A stretch of DNA of 64,000 nucleotides, taken from Tritonibacter litoralis. GTDB lineage: Bacteria > Pseudomonadota > Alphaproteobacteria > Rhodobacterales > Rhodobacteraceae. The DNA is taken from contig NZ_WIBF01000001.1 in the NCBI RefSeq assembly GCF_009496005.1, forward strand, positions 248,001 to 312,000. The letters are read 5' to 3'. The notes below the pieces were generated by a model that worked only from the letters and a program-made list of their open reading frames with translations, had not been told where the DNA came from and did not search any database. The position numbers and the translations under genes were made by a program. Below, piece by piece: positions 1 to 8,893 of the stretch; position 1 is the first letter of the stretch; the number at the start of each line of letters is the position of its first letter.

Positions 1-259
1 ATCCTTGCTCCACACCTGCGTGATATGCGCCGACGCCAGCAGTTGCCGCAGCAGCCAACGCGCCAAGCCAGAGCAGGGCGGGCAGGGGAATAAAGAAGGC
101 GATCACACCAATGGCTGCAGCCGCCGCATGCGGATAACGTTGCCAGATGCAAAGCTTGCACGGTGCCAACCCACCAAGGTGCTGAAACGCAAAGGCCGTC
201 AAAAGCACGGCAGCCGATCCCAGCGCCGCCATTAGAATCAAAAACTTACGTGTCGTCAA
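1..259 (-). CDS. dsbB: Disulfide bond formation protein DsbB family (partial, C-terminus off the left edge)
   Basis: The minus strand from 259 to the window edge reads as about 86 residues of a DsbB-like inner-membrane protein: a hydrophobic first helix, then PCKLCIWQRYPH, which holds the CxxC redox pair of the first periplasmic loop, then two more hydrophobic stretches. DsbB passes electrons from DsbA to quinone. The start is a TTG at 259, chosen because GAGG sits 5 bases upstream and the family N-terminus begins here; an internal ATG at codon 10 is the alternative. The second cysteine pair lies outside the window. The family call is secure and the start less so. Confidence 0.85.
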   Translation of the reverse strand, partial: MTTRKFLILMAALGSAAVLLTAFAFQHLGGLAPCKLCIWQRYPHAAAAAIGVIAFFIPLPALLWLGALAAAATAGVGAYHAGVEQG

Positions 260-356
260 AGGGTCCTCACAAACCTGCGCTCAATCCATGGCACCTGTGG
301 GATCTGACCTGATGGCCACATCCGGTGCCTTTGGTCCCTGTCTGACGGAAAACGCC

Positions 357-971
357 TTACAGGCCAATCCAATTTTTGATGAGGCTGGCCAAAGTTGCGC
401 CGGCAAAAATAAGAGACGCAATCCAGGCCGTACCCAGAAGCGAGCCGATGATCACCAAAATCCCATCCCGTTGCAACAAACCCATGGCCACCACAACCAC
501 CGCAAACCCCGGCACCGTATTTGTGCCCGGCAAGGGGACGAGGATCGACGCGCTGAACAGCACCAGAGCCAGGCCGACGAAACGATCCAGCGGTGGGTTC
601 GTGAGCAGCGCCAAACGCGGTTTGCTCACCCCCTCGATCCGCCGCAACCAGGGGCCTGCCCGTTGTGACAGCTTGTCCAAACCGTCCTTGGTCACGCTGC
701 GTTCGCCCAGTTTCCCCGGCAGCCAAGGGTCGCGACGGCCCATTACAATCTGAGCAGAGATAAACATCAACGGCAACGAGACGATCTGCGGGATCCCATA
801 CAGAAAGGGGATGCAGCACGGCAGCGCCAGGATCAGCAGAAACAGACCAAAGGCCCTTTCATGCAGCTGATGCAGGATCCAACTGAGCGAGATCTGCTCG
901 GCTGGGGCCTCTGCCACCAAATGGTCAAGCCGTTGCGAAATGGTTAAATCCACAGAGGGTTGCGCTGTCAT
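357..971 (-). CDS. ExoD-family exopolysaccharide synthesis membrane protein
   Basis: A 204-residue protein with a soluble N-terminus and several strongly hydrophobic segments. The first pair is around residues 40-75 (FGLFLLILALPCCIPF, then IPQIVSLPLMF). Three more lie at about 130-200 and include LVPLPGTNTVPGFAVVVVAMG. This pattern, with the PCCIPF and GxPQ turns, is that of the ExoD family (PF06055), first described in rhizobial exopolysaccharide and alkaline-tolerance mutants; the biochemical role is not established. It lies downstream of dsbB's start on the same strand order, with about 97 bases between them. Confidence is good for the family and low for function. Confidence 0.8.
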   Translation of the reverse strand: MTAQPSVDLTISQRLDHLVAEAPAEQISLSWILHQLHERAFGLFLLILALPCCIPFLYGIPQIVSLPLMFISAQIVMGRRDPWLPGKLGERSVTKDGLDKLSQRAGPWLRRIEGVSKPRLALLTNPPLDRFVGLALVLFSASILVPLPGTNTVPGFAVVVVAMGLLQRDGILVIIGSLLGTAWIASLIFAGATLASLIKNWIGL

Positions 972-1210
972 GGGTTGGATCCTCGCACTGCTTGGGCCTG
1001 GTTACTTACCGTTCGCCTAGCAAATCATGACCCGCAGCGCCACCGCTGCAAAGCAGCAATTTCACCCTGTGCTTTAGCTGCCATGGATGCAACGGCATCG
1101 GTCGATCAGGCGCATAGATTTTTGTCACTACGTCTTTGGAAATAATCGCAAATAAGTGCACGCTTAGCTCTTGTCCTTTCCAAAAGACTTGGATAAACAG
1201 CCCAAACGCG

Positions 1211-1296
1211 GCCCAAGTGGCGGAATGGTAGACGCAGGGGATTCAAAATCCCCCGCTGGTGACAGCGTGCCGGTTCGAGTCCGGCCTTGGGTACCA
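1211..1296 (+). tRNA. tRNA-Leu (anticodon CAA)
   Basis: A complete 86-nt tRNA with encoded CCA. The acceptor arms are GCCCAAG and CTTGGGT, with a G-U first pair. The anticodon stem GGGGA/TCCCC encloses loop TTCAAAA, giving anticodon CAA. There is a long class II variable arm, and the T arm carries GTTCGAGTC. It decodes UUG. Confidence 0.96.
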
Positions 1297-1651
1297 CCGC
1301 GTTTTCAAAAATAGTGAAAAATTAATCTCTGCGCCCATACGGTGTGCATAGGTTAATTTTTGACGTCCGCTTGCCGCCAGATGGGCGGAATTCTCCCAAT
1401 TCTCCTACCGCCACCTCACAACAGCTCCAATGGTGATCCCCATAGCGAGTGGGTCAGTTGGGGATTCTTTATCGTGACAAATCCAAAACCTATTTCAGAC
1501 AAGACGGTTTATGACGCGCAGGCGCGGTTGACGTTGCAATCTGCGGCACCGTCCAATAACGCAAAGCCAGGACCGTTCAACATCAGGGGGCCGGCCGATT
1601 TGTGCCAAATCGTATCCCCTCAGGTCGTATTTGTTTCTGAGCGTGGAAAAT
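1297..1651. other. Noncoding stretch between tRNA-Leu and the gyrA terminator
   Basis: No convincing gene is seen here. One open frame of 97 codons on the plus strand starts at a TTG without a ribosome-binding site and has no recognisable domain. Two dyads stand out. AAAAATTAA near 1317 pairs with TTAATTTTT near 1353, about 27 bases apart. ATCCCCA near 1436 pairs with TGGGGAT near 1459. They could fold in a read-through transcript of the tRNA gene, but nothing links them to a known RNA family. Confidence 0.4.
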
Positions 1652-1684
1652 AAAAAAGCCGCCCTAATTGGGGCGGCTTCTTTT
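1652..1684. terminator. Intrinsic terminator downstream of gyrA
   Basis: A perfect 9-bp stem (AAGCCGCCC at 1656-1664, GGGCGGCTT at 1671-1679) with a 6-base loop. On the minus strand it is followed by a T-run and lies 17 bases beyond the gyrA stop. A-rich and T-rich flanks on both sides let it work in both directions. Confidence 0.85.
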
Positions 1685-1701
1685 TATCTTGTGACAGCGT
1701 T

Positions 1702-4455
1702 TTAGGTCTCGCTTGGACCCTCATCCGGTTCGTCGTCCTCGTTTTGCTCGGCGATCCAAGCAACCGACACAACCTCTTCACCGGCGCCGGTGTTAAACAC
1801 CCGCACACCACCGGCAGAGCGGGAGCGGAAGGAAATGCCATCCACTGGCACCCGGATCGACTGCCCTTTGGACGTGGCCAGCATGATCTGATCACCCATT
1901 TCAACCGGGAAAGAGGCAACCAATTGACCACCGCGCATGCCTTTGTCCATGGCCGTGACGCCCATGCCGCCCCGGCCACGAACCGGATAGTCATGGCTGG
2001 ACGAAAGCTTGCCCGCGCCGCCTGCAGTGATGGTCAGGATCAAATTCTCAGCCGCGGACATTTCTGAATAAAGCTCGGTGGAGAAATTCGGATCCTCGAC
2101 CGCATCCTCGTCAGATGTTGCATCCTCTTCGGTCAGGCCCGCCATGGCGCGCCGCATCTTGAGGTATGCAGTACGTTGTTCTGGCGTGTATTTCGAATGG
2201 CGGATCACCGACATCGACACGACCTCATCACCATCACCCAGCTTGATACCGCGCACACCAACCGAGTTGCGCGAGTTGAACACGCGGACCTCGGTTGTGG
2301 GGAAGCGAATGGCGCGACCTGTGTTGGTCACCAGCATCACGTCGTCATCTTCCGAGCAGATGCGCGCGTTGATCAGCTTGGTCTCTGCGTGCTCATCTTC
2401 GAACTTCATCGCAATCTTGCCGTTGCGCATGACATTGGTGAAATCCGACAGCCGGTTGCGGCGCACGGTCCCGGCCGATGTGGCAAAGACAATCTGCAGA
2501 TCGTCCCATTCATCATCCGGGCGGTCCACTGGCATAATTGCGGCAATCGAAACACCGGTTGGGATTGGCAGAATATTCACAATCGCCTTGCCCTTGCCGG
2601 TACGGCCCGATTGCGGCAGGCGCCAGGTCTTCAGCTTGTAGACCATACCATCGGTGGTGAAGAACAACAGCTGCGTATGGGTATTGGCCACAAAGAGGGT
2701 GGTGACCACATCCTCTTCTTTGGTCTGCATCCCCGACAGTCCTTTGCCACCGCGTTTCTGCGCCCGGAAATCTGCCAGAGGTGTCCGCTTGATATAGCCG
2801 CCCGAGGTCACGGTGACGACCATATCTTCGCGTTCGATCAGGTCTTCGTCGTCCATATCACCGGACCAGTCGACAATCTCGGTCCGACGCGGCACGGCAA
2901 AGTTTTCACGAACCTCGCGCAGCTCATCCGCGATAATACCCATAATCCGCTCACGAGAAGACAGGATTTCAAGGTATTCCTTGATCTTCTTGGCCAGTTC
3001 TTCCAGCTCATCCGTGACTTCTTTGACGCCAATCTGGGTGAGACGCTGCAGGCGCAGCTCAAGGATCGCACGTGCCTGTGTTTCCGACAGATTATAGGTC
3101 CCGTCTTCGTTCATCTTGTGGGTCGGGTCGTCGATCAGCTGGATATAGCCTGCGATCTCGGCCGCGGGCCAGCGGCGCTCCATCAGCTTCAACCGGGCTT
3201 CCGCCGCATCGGCCGAGGCACGGATAGTCGCAACCACCTCATCCACATTGGAGACAGCAACCGCCAAACCACACAGGATATGACTGCGTTCGCGCGCTTT
3301 ACGCAAATTATAGGCGGTGCGGCGCGCAACAACATCCTCGCGGAAATCAATAAAGGACGTCAGGAACCGGCGCAGCGTCAGCTGTTCCGGACGGCCACCG
3401 TTCAGCGCCAGCATGTTACAGCCAAAGGACGTCTGCATCGGTGAGAAACGGTACAGCTGGTTCAGAACAACCTCAGGCGTTGCGTCGCGTTTGAGCTCAA
3501 CCACCACACGGACACCGTTGCGGTCAGATTCGTCCTGAACATGCGCCACGCCTTCGATCTTCTTTTCGCGGACCTGTTCAGCGATCTTCTCGATCATCGA
3601 CGCTTTGTTCACCTGATAGGGGATCTCATCGACAACAATCGCATAGCGATCCTTGCGGATTTCCTCCACCCGCGTCTTGGCGCGTATGATAACGCTTCCG
3701 CGCCCTTCCAGATAGGCTTTGCGCGCACCGGAACGGCCCAGCATGGTGGCTCCGGTTGGGAAATCCGGGCCCGGAATATACTCAATCAACTGTTCGGAGG
3801 TCAGATCGGGATCGTCGATCAGTGCAAGGGTCGCATCAATCACTTCGCCCAGGTTATGGGGCGGGATATTTGTGGCCATACCCACCGCGATACCGCCGGC
3901 ACCGTTGACCAGCATATTCGGGAAACGGGCAGGGAGGACGGTCGGTTCACGGTCCTTGCCGTCGTAGTTATCCTGAAAATCAACCGTCTCTTTTTCGATG
4001 TCGGCCAGCATAAAGGCGGCCGGCTTATCCATGCGCACCTCGGTATAACGCATGGCCGCCGGGTTATCCCCGTCCATCGAGCCAAAGTTGCCCTGACCAT
4101 CCAAAAGCGGCAGCGACATAGAGAAGTCCTGGGCCATCCGCACCAGGGCATCATAGATCGCGCCGTCGCCATGCGGGTGATATTTACCCATCACATCGCC
4201 AACAGGGCGGGCGGACTTTCGATAGCTTTTGTCATGCGTGTTTCCGGTTTCATGCATGGCGTACAAAATACGCCGGTGCACCGGTTTTAAACCGTCACGC
4301 AGGTCGGGAATGGCCCGGCTGACAATGACCGACATCGCATAGTCGAGATAAGACGTGCTCATCTCGGACTCGATGGATACTGTCGGACCGTCGTACTGAG
4401 GGCGTTCCGGTTGGTTTTCTTCCATGTTTTCAGGAGTTTCCGGCGTATCGTTCAC
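1702..4455 (-). CDS. gyrA: DNA gyrase subunit A
   Basis: This 917-residue protein is full length for GyrA. The winged-helix and tower region begins with [11 protein letters not shown]-like sequence near residue 35. The quinolone-resistance region [10 protein letters not shown] is at about 93-102, the catalytic tyrosine lies in [10 protein letters not shown], and the C-terminal half holds the beta-pinwheel repeats that wrap DNA. With GyrB it introduces negative supercoils using ATP. The start is a GTG at 4455; an ATG at 4425 is possible but has no ribosome site. Residue 98 is Gly where Escherichia coli has Ser83. An intrinsic terminator follows the stop. Confidence 0.98.
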   Translation of the reverse strand: MNDTPETPENMEENQPERPQYDGPTVSIESEMSTSYLDYAMSVIVSRAIPDLRDGLKPVHRRILYAMHETGNTHDKSYRKSARPVGDVMGKYHPHGDGAIYDALVRMAQDFSMSLPLLDGQGNFGSMDGDNPAAMRYTEVRMDKPAAFMLADIEKETVDFQDNYDGKDREPTVLPARFPNMLVNGAGGIAVGMATNIPPHNLGEVIDATLALIDDPDLTSEQLIEYIPGPDFPTGATMLGRSGARKAYLEGRGSVIIRAKTRVEEIRKDRYAIVVDEIPYQVNKASMIEKIAEQVREKKIEGVAHVQDESDRNGVRVVVELKRDATPEVVLNQLYRFSPMQTSFGCNMLALNGGRPEQLTLRRFLTSFIDFREDVVARRTAYNLRKARERSHILCGLAVAVSNVDEVVATIRASADAAEARLKLMERRWPAAEIAGYIQLIDDPTHKMNEDGTYNLSETQARAILELRLQRLTQIGVKEVTDELEELAKKIKEYLEILSSRERIMGIIADELREVRENFAVPRRTEIVDWSGDMDDEDLIEREDMVVTVTSGGYIKRTPLADFRAQKRGGKGLSGMQTKEEDVVTTLFVANTHTQLLFFTTDGMVYKLKTWRLPQSGRTGKGKAIVNILPIPTGVSIAAIMPVDRPDDEWDDLQIVFATSAGTVRRNRLSDFTNVMRNGKIAMKFEDEHAETKLINARICSEDDDVMLVTNTGRAIRFPTTEVRVFNSRNSVGVRGIKLGDGDEVVSMSVIRHSKYTPEQRTAYLKMRRAMAGLTEEDATSDEDAVEDPNFSTELYSEMSAAENLILTITAGGAGKLSSSHDYPVRGRGGMGVTAMDKGMRGGQLVASFPVEMGDQIMLATSKGQSIRVPVDGISFRSRSAGGVRVFNTGAGEEVVSVAWIAEQNEDDEPDEGPSET

Positions 4456-4606
4456 GTCGTGTGCCCGCTCTTTCTTTTGGGTCTATATTTTGTGTCTACA
4501 CCTTAGCAGACAGGGCACATCCTGCGCAAGCACGCGGATCACGTGGCGGTGAGCCAGAAGGATCCCACCGCGCCGAACATGCAAAAAACCGAGAAATGTG
4601 CCAGGT

Positions 4607-5560
4607 TTACCCAGAGCAGCTGGCCCCACCCAGAACGCAGAATTTGGCGCAATGGGGGTGGTTTAAGTAGACGTCCTGTTCGGCCTCTTCCAAGGTCTCA
4701 CCCAGCTCAAACTCATCTTCATAGGGCAGGAGTGTACAGGCGAGAACAGTAGGGGCTTTGGCCCCTTTGCGTTTGACCACCATGCGCGACGACGAACACA
4801 TGATCGCATCGGGGGATTTATTCAGGATCCCCCAGCATTCGGAGGAGATTTCCGGCACTTCGACATTCACATCCATTTCTGGGAACAGAACTGTTTCGGC
4901 CGGGTTGTTTGGATCAATGTCAAAGCCGTGCTCAGCAAACAGCGCAGCAAATCCCGCCCGCGCTTCGGCATCGCTTTCCTCCCACAGGGCGCGACCAGCA
5001 ACGGCCATTTTGAAACCGTTGTCCCGCAGCCATGTCATGCCGGCGATCGAGAGATCAAAACTGCCTTTGCCGCGCACCTGATCATGCAGTTTCGAGCTGT
5101 GGTGGTCGAGCGAGATGCGGAAATTCAGCTTGTCCCCAAATTCACGGCCAAGTTCCAGCAGACCGTCCTGAACCCGCTTGCGCATCATGGGGCGCATCGC
5201 GTTGGTGAGGATCAGAACCTCGAACCCGCGTTCCAGACAGGCACGGGTCATATCCACCATCTGCGGATTCATAAAGGGTTCGCCGCCGGTAAAGCCGATT
5301 TCCTTGACCGGCCATTTGCGTGCCTCGATCTGGTCCAGGTAGCTGCGGATATCATCAACAGTCAGATAAACCAGCGCGTCATTCTTGGGAGAGCTGAGGA
5401 TATAGCAGTTCTCACACTCAATGTTGCACAGGGTGCCGGTGTTGAACCACAGGCTGTCTGGATCGGTCAGGGACACTTTAGCGCGTGCGGCCCCTTTGGC
5501 TGTTACAAGCCTGTCTTGGAACTTGCCTACGTTGGCAACAGGTGTGGACAGGTCTTTCAT
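4607..5560 (-). CDS. Radical SAM protein with extra C-terminal cysteines
   Basis: A 317-residue protein with the radical SAM cluster motif CNIECENC (Cys45, 49, 52), followed by GFTGGEPFMNP, the glycine-rich SAM-binding strand, and NFRISLDHH. It therefore binds a [4Fe-4S] cluster and cleaves S-adenosylmethionine. Further cysteines lie in SSECWGIL, AIMCSSS and VLACTLLP, and a C-x3-C-x6-C group (304, 308, 315) ends the protein, suggesting an auxiliary cluster of the twitch/SPASM kind. The ATG at 5560 was chosen because AGGAG lies 8 bases upstream. The substrate is unknown: no precursor peptide or partner enzyme is visible next to it. Confidence 0.85.
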   Translation of the reverse strand: MKDLSTPVANVGKFQDRLVTAKGAARAKVSLTDPDSLWFNTGTLCNIECENCYILSSPKNDALVYLTVDDIRSYLDQIEARKWPVKEIGFTGGEPFMNPQMVDMTRACLERGFEVLILTNAMRPMMRKRVQDGLLELGREFGDKLNFRISLDHHSSKLHDQVRGKGSFDLSIAGMTWLRDNGFKMAVAGRALWEESDAEARAGFAALFAEHGFDIDPNNPAETVLFPEMDVNVEVPEISSECWGILNKSPDAIMCSSSRMVVKRKGAKAPTVLACTLLPYEDEFELGETLEEAEQDVYLNHPHCAKFCVLGGASCSG

Positions 5561-5865
5561 TTGCACAGCTCCTAAGCGTTTACTGAGCGGTTTGGGTTGT
5601 CGCTAAGCTATGCGCAGGAAACCGCTTTTGAAACCATTGTCCGGGGGTTTAACAGGGATGTGATCGATGCAACAACGAACCCCAATGGCCTGCGTGAAAT
5701 ACGGGATTGATCCGATATGGTAATTTTAATTAGCGAAAGAAATCTTGAAGAAGCGGTAAATGAGGACTGTTAGCGATATCATTTTCAGAATTGTTAGAGT
5801 AGAAACCCGATGAAATCGCGAAAACCCCATCACCAAAGGGGCGTGGACCAAAGGGAGAGACCTTG
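5561..5865. other. Intergenic leader of pgl; no gene seen
   Basis: This is the divergent region between the radical SAM gene and pgl. It holds no convincing gene. Two direct copies of TGTTAG (5768-5773 and 5792-5797) are 24 bases apart in an AT-rich stretch upstream of pgl and could be a regulator site. The pgl ribosome site AGGGAGAGA is at 5852-5860. A zwf gene, often placed ahead of pgl in related genomes, is not here. Confidence 0.5.
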
Positions 5866-6528
5866 ATGCACAAAACCGATTACGCGAACCGGGACGAAGC
5901 GGCCAAAGGGATCGCAGCGGCAATGGAAGCGGATCTGAAAACCCTTCTTGGCAGCCAAGATCAGGTTACGGTTGCCGTCGCGGGCGGGACAACACCCGCG
6001 CCCATCTTTGACATTCTGGCACAGGCGGATCTGGATTGGGATCGTGTTACGATCATGGCCAGTGATGAACGTTGGGTGCCCGAAACCCATGACCGCTCCA
6101 ATGCTCAGATGATCCGCGCCCGTCTTTTGACCGGTCCAGCGGCAAAGGCGCGCTTTTTACCCTTTCATCAGGATGATCTGACCCCCGATGAGGGGGCCGC
6201 GGCCCTGTGTAAAACCGTGTCCTCTGTGGATATGATCCTGCTGGGCATGGGCACGGACATGCATACGGCCTCTCTGTTTCCCGATGCTGTGGGGATTGAC
6301 GCGGGCCTTGCGCCGGATGCGCCAAGTTTTGTTGTCATGCATCCCCCCAGCCAACCCGAAGCCCGGATCAGCCTGTCGGCGCGTGTCCTGAATGCCGCAG
6401 CGTGTAAACACCTTGCGATTTATGGCCAAGACAAAGCCGAAGCGCTGGCCAAAGCCCAGACCTGTGATGCAAAAGAAGCCCCGATCGCCGCAGTCCTGAC
6501 GGATATGACCGTGCATTGGGCGCCCTGA
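5866..6528 (+). CDS. pgl: 6-phosphogluconolactonase
   Basis: A 220-residue cytosolic enzyme that hydrolyses 6-phosphogluconolactone to 6-phosphogluconate, feeding the Entner-Doudoroff or pentose phosphate route. Family motifs in order are [16 protein letters not shown] near residue 40, the substrate region [14 protein letters not shown] near 65, and [15 protein letters not shown] near 125. The ATG at 5866 follows AGGGAGAGA at good spacing; a TTG one codon earlier is less likely. pgi begins 10 bases after the stop, so the two form an operon. The glucose-6-phosphate dehydrogenase that makes its substrate is not adjacent. Confidence 0.95.
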   Translation: MHKTDYANRDEAAKGIAAAMEADLKTLLGSQDQVTVAVAGGTTPAPIFDILAQADLDWDRVTIMASDERWVPETHDRSNAQMIRARLLTGPAAKARFLPFHQDDLTPDEGAAALCKTVSSVDMILLGMGTDMHTASLFPDAVGIDAGLAPDAPSFVVMHPPSQPEARISLSARVLNAAACKHLAIYGQDKAEALAKAQTCDAKEAPIAAVLTDMTVHWAP

Positions 6529-6538
6529 AGTTTGGAGT

Positions 6539-8149
6539 ATGATGATGTTTAAAGATTTAAAAACCCAACATGACGCCCTTGGCGCGCGTCGTATTTTAGA
6601 CCTGTTTGACGCCAACCCAAATCGCGCCACCGAATGTTCGGTCACGTTTGGGGATCTGGTCTTTGACTATTCAAAAACCCAAATCGATGCGGATATCCAA
6701 AATTCTCTTCTGGCGCTGACAGATGAACAAGGGCTTGCCGACTACGCACAAGCCATGTTCAGCGGGCAAAAAATCAACGACACCGAAGGACGGGCCGTGT
6801 TGCACACCGCTCTGCGTAATCCGGACGGCCCACCATTGGAAGTTGACGGCGAAGACATCCGTCCAGGCGTGCGCAATACACTGGCGCGCATGCGCGAGAT
6901 GGCGACGGCGGTGCGTGACGGCAGCTTTGCCGGGACCGGTGGCGCCTTTACCGATGTGGTCAATATCGGCATCGGCGGATCTGATCTGGGCCCTGCGATG
7001 GCAACCCTGGCGTTGGCCCCCTATCACGATGGCCCGCGCTGCCATTTTGTGTCGAATGTGGACGGCGCCCATATCCACGATGTGCTGAAAGACCTGGAAC
7101 CAAAGACGACCTTGATTGTGGTGGCTTCCAAAACCTTCACCACGATTGAGACCATGACCAACGCCAAGACCGCACGCGATTGGATCGTTGCAGGGGGTGG
7201 TGATGGAGCCGGTCAATTCCTGGCCCTGTCGACCGCGATGGATAAAACCGCCGATTTCGGCATTCCGGCCGAACGTGTGTTCGGGTTTGAGGATTGGGTC
7301 GGCGGGCGATATTCCATGTGGGGGCCCATTGGTCTCAGCCTGATGTTGGCGGTGGGACCTGATAACTTTGACGCCTTCTTGGCGGGTGGCAAGGCGATGG
7401 ATGACCATTTCCTGTCCGCAGAAGGGGCCGACAATATGCCGGTGATGCTGGCCTTGGTGGGGCTGTGGCACCACCAGATCTGTGGCCATCCAACCCGTGC
7501 GGTCTTGCCCTATGATCAACGCCTGTCACGTCTGGCGGCCTATTTCCAACAGTTGGAAATGGAATCCAACGGCAAATCCGTCGCCATGGATGGCAGCAGC
7601 GTTGACTACGTCACTGGCCCCGTTGTCTGGGGTGAACCGGGCACCAATGGCCAGCACGCGTTTTACCAGCTGATCCACCAAGGCACGGGCGTTGTCCCTT
7701 GCGAATTTATGGTGGCGGCTCAAAGCCATGAGCCGGAACTGCGCCACCATCACGAACTGCTGGTGTCCAACTGCCTCGCCCAATCTGAGGCGCTGATGCG
7801 GGGGCGCTCGCTGGAAGAGGCGCGCGCGCTGATGGCGGCCAAAGGGATGGAAGGCGACGAGTTGGAGCGCCAGGCGCGCCATCGTGTCTTTGTCGGCAAC
7901 CGGCCCTCAACAACTTTGATCTACCCCAAGCTGACGCCCTTTGTTCTGGGCCAGATTATCGCGCTTTATGAACATCGGGTCTTTGTCGAAGGGGTAATCC
8001 TGGGCATCAACTCCTATGATCAATGGGGTGTTGAACTGGGCAAAGAGCTGGCAAAATCACTGGAGCCCATGGTCAGAGGCGACGCCGTCACGGATGGTAA
8101 AGACGGCTCAACCGCGGCCTTGATCGCCTATGTACGGGCGCGCGCTTAA
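6539..8149 (+). CDS. pgi: Glucose-6-phosphate isomerase
   Basis: A 536-residue protein interconverting glucose-6-phosphate and fructose-6-phosphate. Both family signatures are present: [12 protein letters not shown] near residue 140 with [14 protein letters not shown] near 200, and the C-terminal region with NGKSVAMDG and [14 protein letters not shown] near 490. Three ATG codons stand in a row at 6539, 6542 and 6545. GGAG at 6534-6537 is best spaced for the third, so the true protein may lack the first two methionines. The gene ends in a 4-base tail-to-tail overlap with the thioesterase gene on the other strand. Confidence 0.97.
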   Translation: MMMFKDLKTQHDALGARRILDLFDANPNRATECSVTFGDLVFDYSKTQIDADIQNSLLALTDEQGLADYAQAMFSGQKINDTEGRAVLHTALRNPDGPPLEVDGEDIRPGVRNTLARMREMATAVRDGSFAGTGGAFTDVVNIGIGGSDLGPAMATLALAPYHDGPRCHFVSNVDGAHIHDVLKDLEPKTTLIVVASKTFTTIETMTNAKTARDWIVAGGGDGAGQFLALSTAMDKTADFGIPAERVFGFEDWVGGRYSMWGPIGLSLMLAVGPDNFDAFLAGGKAMDDHFLSAEGADNMPVMLALVGLWHHQICGHPTRAVLPYDQRLSRLAAYFQQLEMESNGKSVAMDGSSVDYVTGPVVWGEPGTNGQHAFYQLIHQGTGVVPCEFMVAAQSHEPELRHHHELLVSNCLAQSEALMRGRSLEEARALMAAKGMEGDELERQARHRVFVGNRPSTTLIYPKLTPFVLGQIIALYEHRVFVEGVILGINSYDQWGVELGKELAKSLEPMVRGDAVTDGKDGSTAALIAYVRARA

Positions 8150-8625
8150 CTGTCGCGCAGGGCCCCTTCGGTTTTGGTCCAAAAAGAAATCAGGCTCTCC
8201 GGCACCGGGTAGCCTTCACGCCCGTCAGGGGTGCGCAAGACCATGACCCCTTCCATCCGGCAGCGCAGCGTGCCACCTGACCAGATCTGCTGCTCCATCA
8301 CATAAGACGTGCGGCGGAACCGGAGAACCTGTGATGTGGCGATATAGGCCTCTCCCAGCAGCATTTCCTGCACGTAATGCACATTGGCATTGCGCAGCAC
8401 ATTGCGCGGACGCGGCTGACCTTCGAAATGCGGCAGGCAAAACTGGTTGAAATAGGCCACGCGTGAAACCTCGAACCAGTCCAGATAGGCCTTGTTGTTG
8501 ACATGCTGGAGGATATCCAGCTCAGAAAACCGCACGCGGTCCGCCATCGCCAGAGTTTGCGGTGTCTCAAGCCCGTGGGCGGTTTGTTCATCCGCGCTGA
8601 GCGGTGTGTGAAAACGAAGATCCAT
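8146..8625 (-). CDS. Acyl-CoA thioesterase, hot-dog fold (4HBT/YbgC type)
   Basis: A 159-residue protein with the hot-dog thioesterase pattern: [20 protein letters not shown] at about 31-50 carries the Asp/His/Asn region typical of 4-hydroxybenzoyl-CoA and YbgC-like thioesterases, and FEVSRVAYF follows. It should hydrolyse an acyl-CoA, but the substrate cannot be read from the sequence. AAGGTG lies upstream of the ATG at 8625. The gene is convergent with pgi, overlapping its last 4 bases, and no terminator separates them. Confidence 0.82.
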   Translation of the reverse strand: MDLRFHTPLSADEQTAHGLETPQTLAMADRVRFSELDILQHVNNKAYLDWFEVSRVAYFNQFCLPHFEGQPRPRNVLRNANVHYVQEMLLGEAYIATSQVLRFRRTSYVMEQQIWSGGTLRCRMEGVMVLRTPDGREGYPVPESLISFWTKTEGALRDS

Positions 8626-8752
8626 GGCGGCACCTTAATGCAGGCATCAGATGCGGACCAAGTACGCATGTTAAGTGACGTTGCGACATCGCAAAACAAC
8701 CTGCGACATGGCGGATCGCATGTCACTTTCTGTGCAGAAATTGGGGAAGATT

Positions 8753-8826
8753 TGGAGCGGGTAACGGGAATCGAACCCGTAACTAAAGCTTGGGAAGCTG
8801 CCGTGATACCTTTTCACCATACCCGC
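8753..8826 (-). tRNA. tRNA-Gly (anticodon CCC)
   Basis: A 74-nt tRNA with encoded CCA. Acceptor arms GCGGGTA/TACCCGC, D stem GTGA/TCAC, anticodon loop TTCCCAA giving CCC, and T arm ACGGG-TTCGATT-CCCGT are all clear. The anticodon stem GCAGC/GCTTT has a G-U pair and one C-U mismatch (positions 28-42). Confidence 0.93.
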
Positions 8827-8893
8827 GCTCCGGGAGGTCAGGATTAGGCCCCAGCGCCAAAATGGTCAAGAGGCGCGGGGGCTGATTTTTGAT

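Noticed and set aside
1360-1653. 97-codon frame on the plus strand after tRNA-Leu
   Set aside because: TTG start without ribosome site, no recognisable domain, overlaps two dyads and ends near the gyrA terminator.
2176-3444. 422-codon frame antisense to gyrA
   Set aside because: Lies wholly inside gyrA on the other strand; its His/Gln/Arg-rich composition is the usual antisense shadow of a GC-rich gene.
5575-5708. Short frame between the radical SAM gene and pgl reading FGLSLSYAQETAFETIV
   Set aside because: No start codon with a ribosome site and no similarity to zwf that I can see; treated as chance.
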